A DNA stretch of 64,000 nucleotides from Serilophus lunatus (taxonomy: Eukaryota; Chordata; Aves; Passeriformes; Eurylaimidae). The notes under the pieces are model-generated. The model was given only the letters and a program-made list of their open reading frames with translations, was not told where the DNA came from and ran no database searches. The stretch is taken from contig VXBA01001835.1 of NCBI GenBank assembly GCA_013399895.1, positions 248,001 to 312,000 on the forward strand, read 5' to 3'. The translations under genes were made by a program, and so were the position numbers. This document shows, in pieces, positions 39,646 through 49,510 of the stretch. Numbering within the stretch: position 1 is the stretch's first letter; every line of letters starts with the position of its first letter.

Positions 39646-40754
39646 GGAGTTTTTATTTTTCCTTTTCAAAAACTCCTGAAGTTTCATATTTTATATTCAA
39701 GGATCATGGGAGACATAACAAAAGCTTAAGATATTGTTGCTCAGTCTTCAATGTTTGTTCTATTCTTGCCTCTTGTAGTCAGCAAGATTACTTAAGGGAA
39801 ATATCTTGTAAGATGGATTCGAAACTTCTAAAAGGGGAAAAATAAGCGTAATTTTTATATATTACTGATATACTTTTTGTTATCTGTATGACATCTTTAT
39901 AAATACATGGTTGTAAATACATATATAAACTTGGTCAGCTTTTGCTCTCTTTTGCAGCATGTTTCCACAAGCCAGTTGTGCAAAAACAGTTCAAGAGGAC
40001 AGAAAAAAGCAGAGGGGTTCAGGAGTACTGTAGCTGGGCATAATTGGCACTGAAGTTCTGATGAGATTAAACTGAGGGCTAAAAAGAAGATTAAACATTT
40101 TGTGACTTCCACTAAAAAGTGAAGTTGTTGGGATCTGTACTTTGAGGACTATGGTAAACTGTTCCCAGGAGGGAACAAAATAAATCAGTTTCATCAGGCC
40201 ATATTACTTATACTTTTCCTTTCCATTTTTTGTCTACACCCATTTTGACATCCACTTTAATACCTGTTATCTGAAAGTGGCCTGAATTTTTACCCTGAAT
40301 CCTTGACAGAGCCATTTAGATGCAATGCACTGATGTTTATTGCCTTGTCCCAAACATGTACATGTAGGACTCAAATTATTTTCTTGATGTGGAGGCATCA
40401 CTCAGCAACAAAATTCTGTGATTCAGTAATCAAACATTAATGAAGTACAGAATGAGCTTTTGAATGTTTTTCATGCCCTGATTGCTAAACAGAGGTAAGA
40501 TCTGTAGTGAAGCAAAACGTGTTTGTCCTCGTGCTGAGGTTATCCTGTGGAGTGGGACTGCTCTAAGGTGCTGTTGAATGGCCTGCAGCAACACCTACCG
40601 CTGCATTCTCAATCTGAGGAAGAGTTAAGTGCAGTGGCTGGTCAAAACACAGCTGGATGGACTGGTTACAGCTTTTTCACTATGTATTTTTTCAGCAAAT
40701 AAGCAGTTCTGTGTGATTTATTAACTGAGCTACCTAAACACAGAGTTAGAATTC

Positions 40755-40935
40755 CAGCAGGAGGAAGTGGCGTCTAATCTGTAAAGCTGCTCCATGGCCA
40801 CAAATTCAAGTGGCGGAAAGTTACTGAAGCTTGTAAGGTCTCCCTGGTGGCAACAGCACAACCATGAGAGAGTCGTACGTTTCCTTGCTGCACTGCGGGA
40901 GGGGAGGCGGATCTGGAAACGTGTTTTCCCTAGTG
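40755..40935. promoter_or_regulatory. Small CpG/GC-box cluster upstream of TSPAN9
   Basis: Local CpGs (ggcgtc, ggcgga, gtcgtacg, tgcggg, ggcgga, aacgtg) and a GGGAGGGGAGGCGG box at about 40899-40912 stand out from the CpG-poor surroundings. Two GGAAG/GGAAAG ETS-like sites flank it. It could be an enhancer or a minor upstream promoter, or a decayed repeat. Weak support. Confidence 0.25.
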
Positions 40936-41777
40936 CTTGTTGCTCAGGCCTGGGTTTTGAACCTGGCCATTGATTTTATGTGTATCTTTGGAAGTTTGTT
41001 CTGAAGTCTGTAGACCAGTCATGGAGATGTCCTAATGGAAGATGCGTTACAGATAATGATAAAGTAAACCCATATTTTGTAGTATTTGAAGGTTAAAAAC
41101 AGAAAACTGGAAAACTTCAGTAAGGTCTAGTAGTGAAAACTTAAAAAAAACCATTAATGTTGGAGGTATAGTTGGTTTGCTTTTTCTTTGTCTTTTTTTT
41201 TTTAAACCAACATTAGAAAGTCTTCACTATTTACAAATTAGTATTGGCTTTGTGAAGATTTTTTGCTTATCATAAAGCATTCTTTTAAATTTTAAACTCA
41301 AGGAAGGTGGATTAATTATTATTATTATCATGTAGCTTCAATGGGAAGGCAAATATTTATATTGCATTAGTTTTCACAAGTGTACAGCAATTTTTTTTTC
41401 TCTGTAGCTAGTATATGTCAGTATAAATTTTATGGCAAACTGAAGGGTGCAATAGGAAAAAATGGTTTAAAATACTTGTGCACTCTCATAATTTTTTGGC
41501 TGAGGGCTTGGTTTTGTGTGACAGGTGAAAACCATTGGAAGCATCTAGGTGAGGCATAGGTTTACAGTGATGCAACTTTACACTTTTAGTAAGTGAATTT
41601 CAAACAGAAGAGTTTTTTCAGACTTCCAAACTCATACTCAGACATTTGCCTTGTGTTTGAATGCAAGTTATGCTGCAGGCTCCCATGTCTGAGGCAGGTA
41701 CCTGGCCATGACCTACAAGTCACTTCCGTGTTTTTTATTGAGAAAGTTGGTTCTTGATGACGGATCACGTTGAAGTG

Positions 41778-41837
41778 ATGTGTACCATAGACATGTGTAC
41801 CATACGTACCATACCATGTGTACCATAGGCATGTATA
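41778..41837. repeat. Short tandem repeat, ATGTGTACCATAGRC units
   Basis: Units beginning ATGTGTACCATA start at 41778, 41793 and 41816, with a partial fourth at 41831 (ATGTATAG). One internal GTACCATA is duplicated at 41805-41812. The basic period is 15 bp. A small local expansion. Confidence 0.85.
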
Positions 41838-43164
41838 GATATCCCCCTTTCTACTCTAGTCACTGCTAATTTATCTTTTCTTACTTGGGTGTTTTGTGTG
41901 TAACCTTTTCTGCTATCATACCCAATACTGGGCAGTCATCTTGCAGCTGTCTTTCTGATGGACGTGTTTGCTGCAGGTAGTTCTGAAATTACCTTTGACA
42001 AGCAAAGTGGATATATACTGCTGATATAGGTTTGGGCCTGTGTGTTGTTAAAATGTTTTTCTCTAGCAGAAGAGGTGAGAGGAAGATATTGCACATACAA
42101 ATGCTGGGTATTTCATGGGCGTGAAGTACTTTATGGTGGAGGGATATTTTCACAGACAAAGTCTGTCAGGAAGGGTACAGCACTGCTATAAGGTATTGAC
42201 GCTGATGTTACACAAAAAGTGCAGAATTTTAAGAGGCTTTTGGACACAGATATATTGTCTTTTCTCGAAGATACCTGATATAATAATTAACAGTGCATTT
42301 TAAAGTGCATGCAAAATAGAGAGTTGAAAATTGTGGAGAATTTTGATTTTCCTGGTAGCCAGATTTCTTTTGTAGTGTCCTCCTAATGTGGTTTCTTTAG
42401 TTAAAAAAAGAAAATAACAACCCGGATTTTAAATCTGCTACAGCGCTTTGCACCATCAGTGCACTGCTTTTACACTTATGACAAAATGACAAATTTGGAA
42501 GCACCAGGCATGACCTGAAGTATTTGTCTTCCTTCCCCCCAGGCACTTACATGCATATGCACAGACACACGTGCCCTCTGTGTTTCAGAGTCCTAGCAGG
42601 CATGTTGTGCTACTATGTGGAAAAGAAATGTGGCATTTGGGTCAGTGTTTCTAGTTCACAGACTACTTGTGATGTAAGATGGCTTATTGTCACACGCAAG
42701 AATAATCTCTGATATACTTTTTAAATAGAGTGTAAATAGCTGCAGGTTCAGATACCTTTACATTTCAGGAATTTTAAGAATTGATTGATGAGTCTGTAGG
42801 AGGCAGCAGCTCTGCTTTTCTGGTTGTGGTTAATTATGTCACAGGTGATGGTGTCACATTATGTGCATGTATAACTGAAACATGTGCCTCCTATTCAGTG
42901 TGTTCCAGTTCCTTGTCCCATGGTATTTGTTTAAGCCAAAAACAAACAAACAAAAAAGTAAGTTACTATTAATTTAATGAGCAGGGAGAGGCTAGAACCT
43001 GTCTAGCTAATCCATATTTTTCCTGTATTTTATTATATTGAAGGAATATCACTGCCTTACAGTTCTAGTGCATAAACAGCTAAACAGTACTTGACATTTA
43101 AAGAGATTTTCTGTTGTGCACTTGTATAGTCAAGAGTAATTCTAATCCTATTAAAGATACTATG

Positions 43165-43510
43165 TCATGGAGGCGTGCCCTGGCGGAGAAGGCTTTTGCT
43201 AACTGGCCCGATGGAAAGCAGAGGGGAGGGGCGAGCAGGAGGGCGGATTTATTACTCGATAGTTAGGTCAGGGATTTCTGTGGGAAATGCCCAGTGGTTG
43301 CAGTTGCCGATGATTTCACGGCAACAGCAGTGAAACACAGAGCGCGCTCCGGTAGCTGGTTACTGAATGAGACACTGCAAATGGGTGGAAAGAAAAAAGA
43401 CAGCGTGTGAGAGAGAGTCAGAGAGACACAGAGGGGAAGCTGAGAGCAAGGAAAGTGCTCCGGCTCGAGGAGAGTCTCCCAGGTGTACTGCAGAAGCTTT
43501 TTGGAAACGG
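43165..43510 (+). promoter_or_regulatory. CpG-rich, GC-box-containing candidate TSPAN9 promoter or 5'UTR
   Basis: CpG dinucleotides are clustered here (for example around 43174-43187, 43209, 43231-43257, 43308-43352 and 43461-43466), while the surrounding intron-like DNA has almost none. GC boxes are visible at 43226-43233 (ggagggGC) and 43241-43246 (GGGCGG). The block ends about 400 bp before the ATG at 43886 and 700 bp before the canonical TSPAN9 ATG, with no obvious strong donor between. It could therefore be the core promoter and 5'UTR of a transcript whose first exon extends to 44251. A downstream purine-rich part (43385-43460) is GA-rich. No clear TATA box is seen, which is usual for CpG promoters. 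The promoter role is inferred from composition only. Confidence 0.5.
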
Positions 43511-43761
43511 ATGCAAGGACCATCTGCTGCCTATAGATTAGAGGGCTATAGACTAGGAGTGCAGAGAACGCTTATGGCTCTTTTGAATAAAAATCAAAGT
43601 TCTGCATAACTGATTTATCAAGATAAATCATGAGACTTCTCTTGCATGGGTTATTAATGTATAAATCCGTGCTTCAGATAGACATAGTACAGCTTACATT
43701 GCTATAAAAAATAAAACCAGCAACAATGCAGTGAATAAATTCTGCAGTGATTATCTGATTT

Positions 43762-43836
43762 ATGTACGAAGAAAAAGAGAAGCAAAACACAGACAGCTCT
43801 TATCGCACTGTGGCATTTGCAAGGCACTGCATTTAA
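43762..43836 (+). other. Upstream ORF of 24 codons before the candidate long TSPAN9 start
   Basis: An ATG at 43762 opens a 24-codon frame (beginning MYEEKEKQNTD) that stops with TAA at 43834. It ends 49 bases before the ATG at 43886 and is in a different frame. If the candidate first exon is transcribed, this uORF would precede the long-isoform start and could limit its translation. The ATG context is weak. Confidence 0.3.
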
Positions 43837-43885
43837 TGCTGAGAGATGCTATACATTAAATCTGACAACTGTGAAAAGAGAGATC

Positions 43886-44251
43886 ATGGAGAAGTCAAGT
43901 AGTGAGGATTCTTCAATTCACCGGAGTCCATCTTTGGATAGCAAAGACTCAGATTTTGCTAAACCTTCTACCTCAGGGAGGCAATTTGGTCGAGGTTTTA
44001 CTGCAGGAGCTTTCTATGGTACAACTGGATCACGCACACAGAGCCACACTGGGGTCGGAACCGGGACCGGCGTTGGGACTGGAACTGGCGTAAAAAGTGA
44101 CAAATACAGTGCACCCAAAGGCAGCAAATACGTGGTCTTTTACCTGGATCTATCCTTTGTTTTCCTTTTAGAATTTAAGAAGTGCAACATGGCAAGAGGC
44201 TGCCTGTGTTGTTTGAAATACATGATGTTCCTTTTCAATTTAATATTTTGG
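43886..44251 (+). CDS. TSPAN9: Putative alternative first coding exon giving a 101-residue N-terminal extension of TSPAN9
   Basis: An open frame without stops runs from 43751 to 44285, in frame with the canonical TSPAN9 ATG. Its first ATG, at 43886, has A at -3 and G at +4. It would add 101 residues: a Ser/Asp-rich segment (about 4-30, starting MEKSSSEDSS), a Gly/Arg/aromatic segment (31-50), a Gly-Thr/Gly-Val repeat (56-69), a Lys/Ser segment (70-82), and a hydrophobic stretch (83-95) encoded by the polypyrimidine tract of the internal acceptor. The two 18-bp repeat units at 44051-44086 differ only at synonymous third positions, which supports real coding. I do not recognise the extension in any family. 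In a tetraspanin it would be cytosolic. Alternatives: the upstream coding segment uses its own donor before 44172 and never joins this exon, or it is a chance frame or a decayed coding relic. Confidence 0.5.
44130..44171 (+). promoter_or_regulatory. Splice acceptor and polypyrimidine tract of the TSPAN9 coding exon
   Basis: A T/C-rich run (tcctttgttttccttttag) ends in AG at 44170-44171, 17 bases before the canonical ATG. This is a textbook vertebrate 3' splice site. Upstream noncoding 5'UTR exons, known for TSPAN9 in mammals, would join here and give an 80-base exon, 44172-44251. The acceptor lies inside the longer open frame, so splicing here and read-through from the left are mutually exclusive uses of the same DNA. 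Confidence 0.75.
44189..44251 (+). CDS. TSPAN9: TSPAN9 first canonical coding exon (tetraspanin-9, residues 1-21)
   Basis: The 21 codons from the ATG at 44189 read MARGCLCCLKYMMFLFNLI plus FW, which I recognise as the N-terminus of vertebrate tetraspanin-9 (about 239 residues in full). Tetraspanin-9 is a four-pass membrane protein that organises membrane microdomains and is known from platelets. Visible here are the short cytosolic tail with juxtamembrane cysteines C5, C7 and C8 (usual palmitoylation sites in the family) and the start of transmembrane helix 1 after K10. The start context (A at -3, G at +4) is strong. The exon ends after a complete Trp codon (phase 0) at a GTGAGT donor, as expected before the LCGCG continuation of the family. 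The remaining exons (rest of TM1, TM2-4, the large extracellular loop with CCG motif) are not in the window. TSPAN4 and TSPAN5 begin differently, so the paralogue call is fairly safe. Confidence 0.93.
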
Positions 44252-44257
44252 GTGAGT
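44252..44257 (+). promoter_or_regulatory. Splice donor after TSPAN9 residue 21
   Basis: TGG|GTGAGT is a near-consensus 5' splice site at a codon boundary. The position agrees with where the tetraspanin-9 protein sequence departs from the genomic reading frame, which continues as VSTAFS instead of LCGCG. Confidence 0.9.
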
Positions 44258-47200
44258 ACTGCCTTTTCAGTTGCCTTCATCTATTAGTGTATCCTGTACT
44301 GCTGCATTATGTGTATGGTGCATCTTTGAAGCAGTACAGTAAGTTCCCTCCTCCCCTCCCTCTCTCTCATACCTGCCTGGAATATTTTCAGTGTTAAACT
44401 TGTGTCTATTGGGAAAAATGCTTTCTGTATCATTATTGCTACCTGGTTACTGTAGTTTGACTTCTAATCACTCAGACTTGCTATTCTAATGTGTTTTGAA
44501 CTGGATTATCTAAGAAAGGGCAGAATTGTTGCCCTTTAAGGAAGACCAGAATTATTGTAGCATTAAAATCCTGCAGTGGCTGGATTTTTGCATTCTGTTG
44601 TAATACCTTGTGTTGCAAAAAGCTGCAGGTTAAATTTTGAAGTATATTTTCATTGTCAGTATAAATCTCATGTGCCTTTTATAAACTTTGACAATCTGCT
44701 TTTTCATTTGAAGGAAGTTCTGTTCCATTTCTCCAATTAAAAACAGTAAATCATGTATGTTCTAGCCTCTTAAGGTCTCAGCATAATTACGAAGTGTTTG
44801 GAATGGTGAATTAATCTGGATTCAGTTTCAGCTGCAGTTGTACACATTGGTGTGTGAAGTTGGAGTCTTGCACTTGCTTCTCAGGGACCAAAATTGATTT
44901 TTCTCCATCAGCCAAGAGGCATGAGGAGTTGTAACAATGAATGCCTCAGCAAGCAAGTTAAAAGCGTAATGGCTACTTTGAGCAAAAGTATTGTCATGTA
45001 CAAGGGAGGGAGGAAAAGTTAAATAATCTGGCTTCAGTACAGTCTTTTTAAAGAAATCACAGGCTAATTGAAATACTGAATATGTGTGAGTATAGCCCAA
45101 TATGAAACGGCTTCCTTAGTTGAAAGCAAAGGTCACTGCTTTCCTGATGGTTACAAAGCTTGGGCATGTGAACAAAATCATTCATGGTTGTGATCCAAAA
45201 AAAATATACAGTAAGCTTCATAAATAAATGAAAACACTGTCCCTGGATTTATTTTGGAAAAAGGGGCATTAGCAGGCTAGTTCAACTAGCTACCTCTGTT
45301 GTATAGATATCATTGTTCAAATTAGGAATCCTACTAGCAGGTCCTCTGTTTATCTTGACCCACTTACTGAAATAACCTTTAAGAGCAAGAGTTAATGGGA
45401 GATTTGGTACAGTGTTGAACTGCTCACGCAACAGTGAGCTTTTATCAGTAATAGACTGGAATGCTACAATTACTGAACTTGTGGGCATCTTACTGAAATA
45501 GAAAGATAGAGCTGATCACTGAAGAACATCTGATCAAAGTTCACTTATGATTTTTAATTTTTTTTCTGTACACATACCCTACTAGAAAGTTGCCTTAACT
45601 ATTTTTGGAATAAATATTTTTGAACACTCCAGATTTATATCAAACTGGCTATTTGACCCAATGGTCCATTACTTTGACACCTTGGAAGTATTTTTTTTTT
45701 ACTATCTATATGTAGTGACCAGTTTTGGAAAAGCTTTTTTCTGGTATCATTACTCATGTCCTCTGTGATCAGTCATTTAGGTGTCTCTTTGCCCCTTGCC
45801 TCCTTGGATGCAACATCTTTCTTTGATTTTATCTTCTTCCTAAGCAGCAATTTTATTGACTCTTTATCAGACCTTTAGAGTAGATTTTTCCATTCCTTGA
45901 ACTTGCAAAAATATTTCAGACTTCATCTGTGTGCTCATCTCTCTTTGCTCAGCTCCCACTGGACTTTTACACAAATACATTGCTTCTTAGGTTAAAACTA
46001 GCCTACCATCTGGAACAGTTCTCTAGTGTCCTGTGCTTCTTCAGTTCTTACTCTTACCTCTTAATACCTTTCACACTCTCGTCATCATGTTTTTTGCTGT
46101 GAGGCTTATATCTCTTTTCTTTCTTTATCCAATAGTCTAAAAATGCTTTTTTTGAATGAACCGTGCTATATGGAATGAAAATGATGCTCTGGCATGGTCA
46201 ATCTGAGAGGTTATAGAAAAAGGCTGAATGTAAGGTGTCAGGTATTTTTCAAAGTAATTTACTACAGAAATTTGATCCTCCAGCCTGGTTTAAATTGTTC
46301 AGAAGTCCCCCTTTCTTCAATGTAGCTGGCTTATACTGAATTTTGCAAGCCAGAATGTTCTCCTGCATCCTTCCAGTCTTGCTATATTCTTACCTTTTTT
46401 TTTTTTAGCTAGGTTGTTTTATTGTTTTGAGAAATTCAAATTAATAGTATTATCATCTCTTTTTACTCATGGAAACACAGGTTAGAATGAAACATACTAC
46501 ATACGGATGTGTAGTTTGCCACATCTGGGTTCATACCTGGCATCTCTATTAGTTTTACTATGCCTGTCTGACAGGTTTTTAATATTTGGTTCTGTATGTG
46601 CTTCTTGCTAATGCTGTGCACCTGCAGTATCTCTCACTCCTGCTCTGAACTTTCTTGCTTGCTCGGCTCTGGACATCCCACACACCTCTGCCAGTGCCCT
46701 TCGTTCCTACCCCTACCCTGCCTTGAAGCACTCCCTGCTATTTCAGTCCTGTCTTTATTCTTAACCTGTTTTTTTTTTTTCCATTACGAAGTTTGTCCAT
46801 TATCTCTGCTTCCTTCTGAATTTCTCTTAAAAAACCCAAGTCTAAAAACATGAACTTGTAGCCTGCTCTTGAGCAGTGACTATCATTTTTTGTAATGCAA
46901 GCTGATTTATTTTTAAAAAAGAGAAGACTCATTTTTAAACATAACATTTTCTGAACTGTAATTTAAAGCACAATGAGACTCCTGGCCTTCAGAGGGAAGG
47001 AGACCACTTCCACACTGTTTCCTTCTGGCAAAGACAAGAGGCGTTTTGGTTTGGGCTTTTTTAAATAGAGGAGCTGGTTTAGGCAACCGAAAGCAGAGGT
47101 GGGAAAACTGTGTTTCAGGGAGTCTTTAAACAGGTGCCAGTCCAGCAGCTGTACAGCTGCAATAGGCAATCTGGCAGACCAGCTTGGTTACCACAAAGCT

Positions 47201-47514
47201 GCATTGTTCTGAGCCTCCAGAAGCAGAAAGCCCATCTCATAGGAAGCGCTGTTCTGGCACAGTAAAATGGTGTTTGTGAGATGCTCCCTCTGAAAATGAA
47301 AACAGGAGATGTCCTTTGGCATCCCAGAATGCTGGATGCTATTGTCTTGAATGATTCTTACTGTTGGCTCAAAGGAGGATATTCTTCAATAGGAAGAGAG
47401 GAACTTTTTCCATTATTTGCTTCTTGACACAGAGTCTGGGACCTAATCTATCTCTCACGGGCCAATGAGCTGTACTACTTTTTCAACCTAGCAGCTAACT
47501 CATGTATTTAAAGA

Positions 47515-47635
47515 GCAAATACATATTAATATTATATATTACACATATCATTTTTACATAGAATATGTTTTACGTATTTTAATATATATTCATAGATATG
47601 TATACACATGTATATGTTTTAAAGGTGGTGGAGAA
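47515..47635. repeat. AT-rich alternating tract
   Basis: A long A/T-rich segment with interspersed TATATA, ACATAT and ATGTATAC motifs inside the TSPAN9 intron. Confidence 0.7.
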
Positions 47636-49384
47636 GTGCAATAGTTCTGTTTTTTAGCCAACATACTATTGTTGAGATAACTACAATCAAGGGTTGCCCT
47701 GTATTGCTTCTGCCCAGCAAAAATTCAGTGTTTGTGAATTAGACTACAAAATACAGCTTTTGAAAATTAGTGGCATGTGTATTAGTTAACCTGGAAGGAT
47801 CACATGTGATTTGTCCAAAGCAAATTTATCTAACTGGGGCCTAGCAGTAAGTTGGAACAGAAGGTGTTTCTCCATTATATTACCAAGAGCTTCAGGTATT
47901 TCTCTGTGTCCCTCTGATTCTTAGCAGTTGTTCATGGCCATCTGGCATTGCTTTCTTTTAGAGATTAGGAGAGTCTGAGCTGAGGGTTAAGGAAGCTTAT
48001 AGTATTTAATTGTGTGGCTAGGATGATGATTTACACTGAATTCATCCTAAGTGCATAATATGTTTTGTAGAGGGACTGGACGACTACAAATGTTAATTGA
48101 TTTAGTTTGCCTTCAGGAATATTTATGTGCAAACATATAGAGATTGCAAAGTAGCCAGTACCACTGCAGAAGAAATAAACTATTGATTTTTGCTTCTACA
48201 GATAGCAGCTAAATTGTCAAGAAAGGTAATCGCCAAATATAAACATTAGGGTGTATGTTTGTGGTAGATTTCACTTCACTGTTGTTAGAAAAAAGGATTA
48301 AAATAATTATTTTCATAAAACGTATCAGAAAATCTTACTGGTTATAAAATGGAAATTCTATAAAATACAGATTTTTAAAAGAAATTTCTCTCATGAATTG
48401 AGAATTTCATAGAGTCTTATAAAGGAAATTTTGAAGCAACTAGGATAATTTATAAAAAAATTGACTAGAGAATTTTGAAAGTAGGTAGTGATCATGTTTA
48501 CATTTTGGGTTATTCTATTAATTTAACTAAGGTTAGTGAGTGAGTCCACCTACAGTAAAACATTCATAATACACATCTTATTCATTTTTACCATTGCTTA
48601 ATTTTAATATGCATTTTACTAGGGGGAATATATGGCAAGATTATTAAATCTCTGATCTGTGTTTCGAGAAGAGCTAAGGAAAAGCTAACAACACTATTGT
48701 TCCAGAAGAATATTTTTCTGCATTAATTGTTTGTGTAATTTAATCTTAAAGCAGAAGTAATTAATATGTAGATTATAAATGATGTTGTGTGTTTGTCAAT
48801 GAGGAGTACAGTAGTACAGCAGCCATGCAGGTCACTTTTACTAAAGTTTCAGATCAGACTAAAAGAGAGGGAGCACTTCCATTTTCTGGGCTGCTGTCAA
48901 AGCTATTGGTACTGTAAAGCAGCTAACAATTTTAGAACGGTTTACATAAAGTAATCCATACTCATTTATGCCAAACTGAAATGAGCACTATAGTCCACTG
49001 TTTTGTTTTAAGTACAAAGGTTTAATGCCTAGCTGAACCTGTTGGACAGTTAGATCATGGGAAGTGACTTTGTCTGTACACATAACTGAAAATTCGCCTC
49101 CGAAGTTTAAAAGGAGTGGACAGTTTGTCTCTTAAATGGCAACAAAATTGCTAACTACAGACAACTTGGAAAAGGAAACACATTAAATTTCTCTCTCTGT
49201 TGTTGTCCTCCCACCGGCTGCATTACCTGATATTCCCCATTTTCTGTAATGGGATAATGACAAGGGGAGACAGTGAATGGCCCTGGGATGCTTGTCTTTT
49301 GCCATAATAGTGATGTTTACTTCTGTCGTATTTTGACTCTAATGACATAAGTGCAGTAACAGTTGCTGTACAATCCTATGAAAG

Positions 49385-49510
49385 TAAAACTATTCAAAAA
49401 CAACCAAGGAAAAGCAAACAAAAAAAATCCCAACCAACCAACCCTTTCACCTCCAATCACAAAAAAACCCCTCAACGAAACCAAACCCAAAGAACAGAAC
49501 ACCAAAGGAA
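49385..49510 (-). repeat. A/C-rich low-complexity tract (AAAC/CCAA)
   Basis: Repeated AACC, CAAA and CCAACCAACC motifs with almost no T. It is the reverse complement in character of the GTTT-rich tracts elsewhere in the window. Confidence 0.75.

Larger units (their letters stand above)
39646..43164. other. Noncoding DNA upstream of the TSPAN9 promoter candidate
   Basis: Holds the minor CpG cluster (40755-40935), an imperfect inverted repeat (41131-41163 with 41204-41230) and the tandem repeat at 41778-41837. No coding exon is recognised. Confidence 0.45.
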
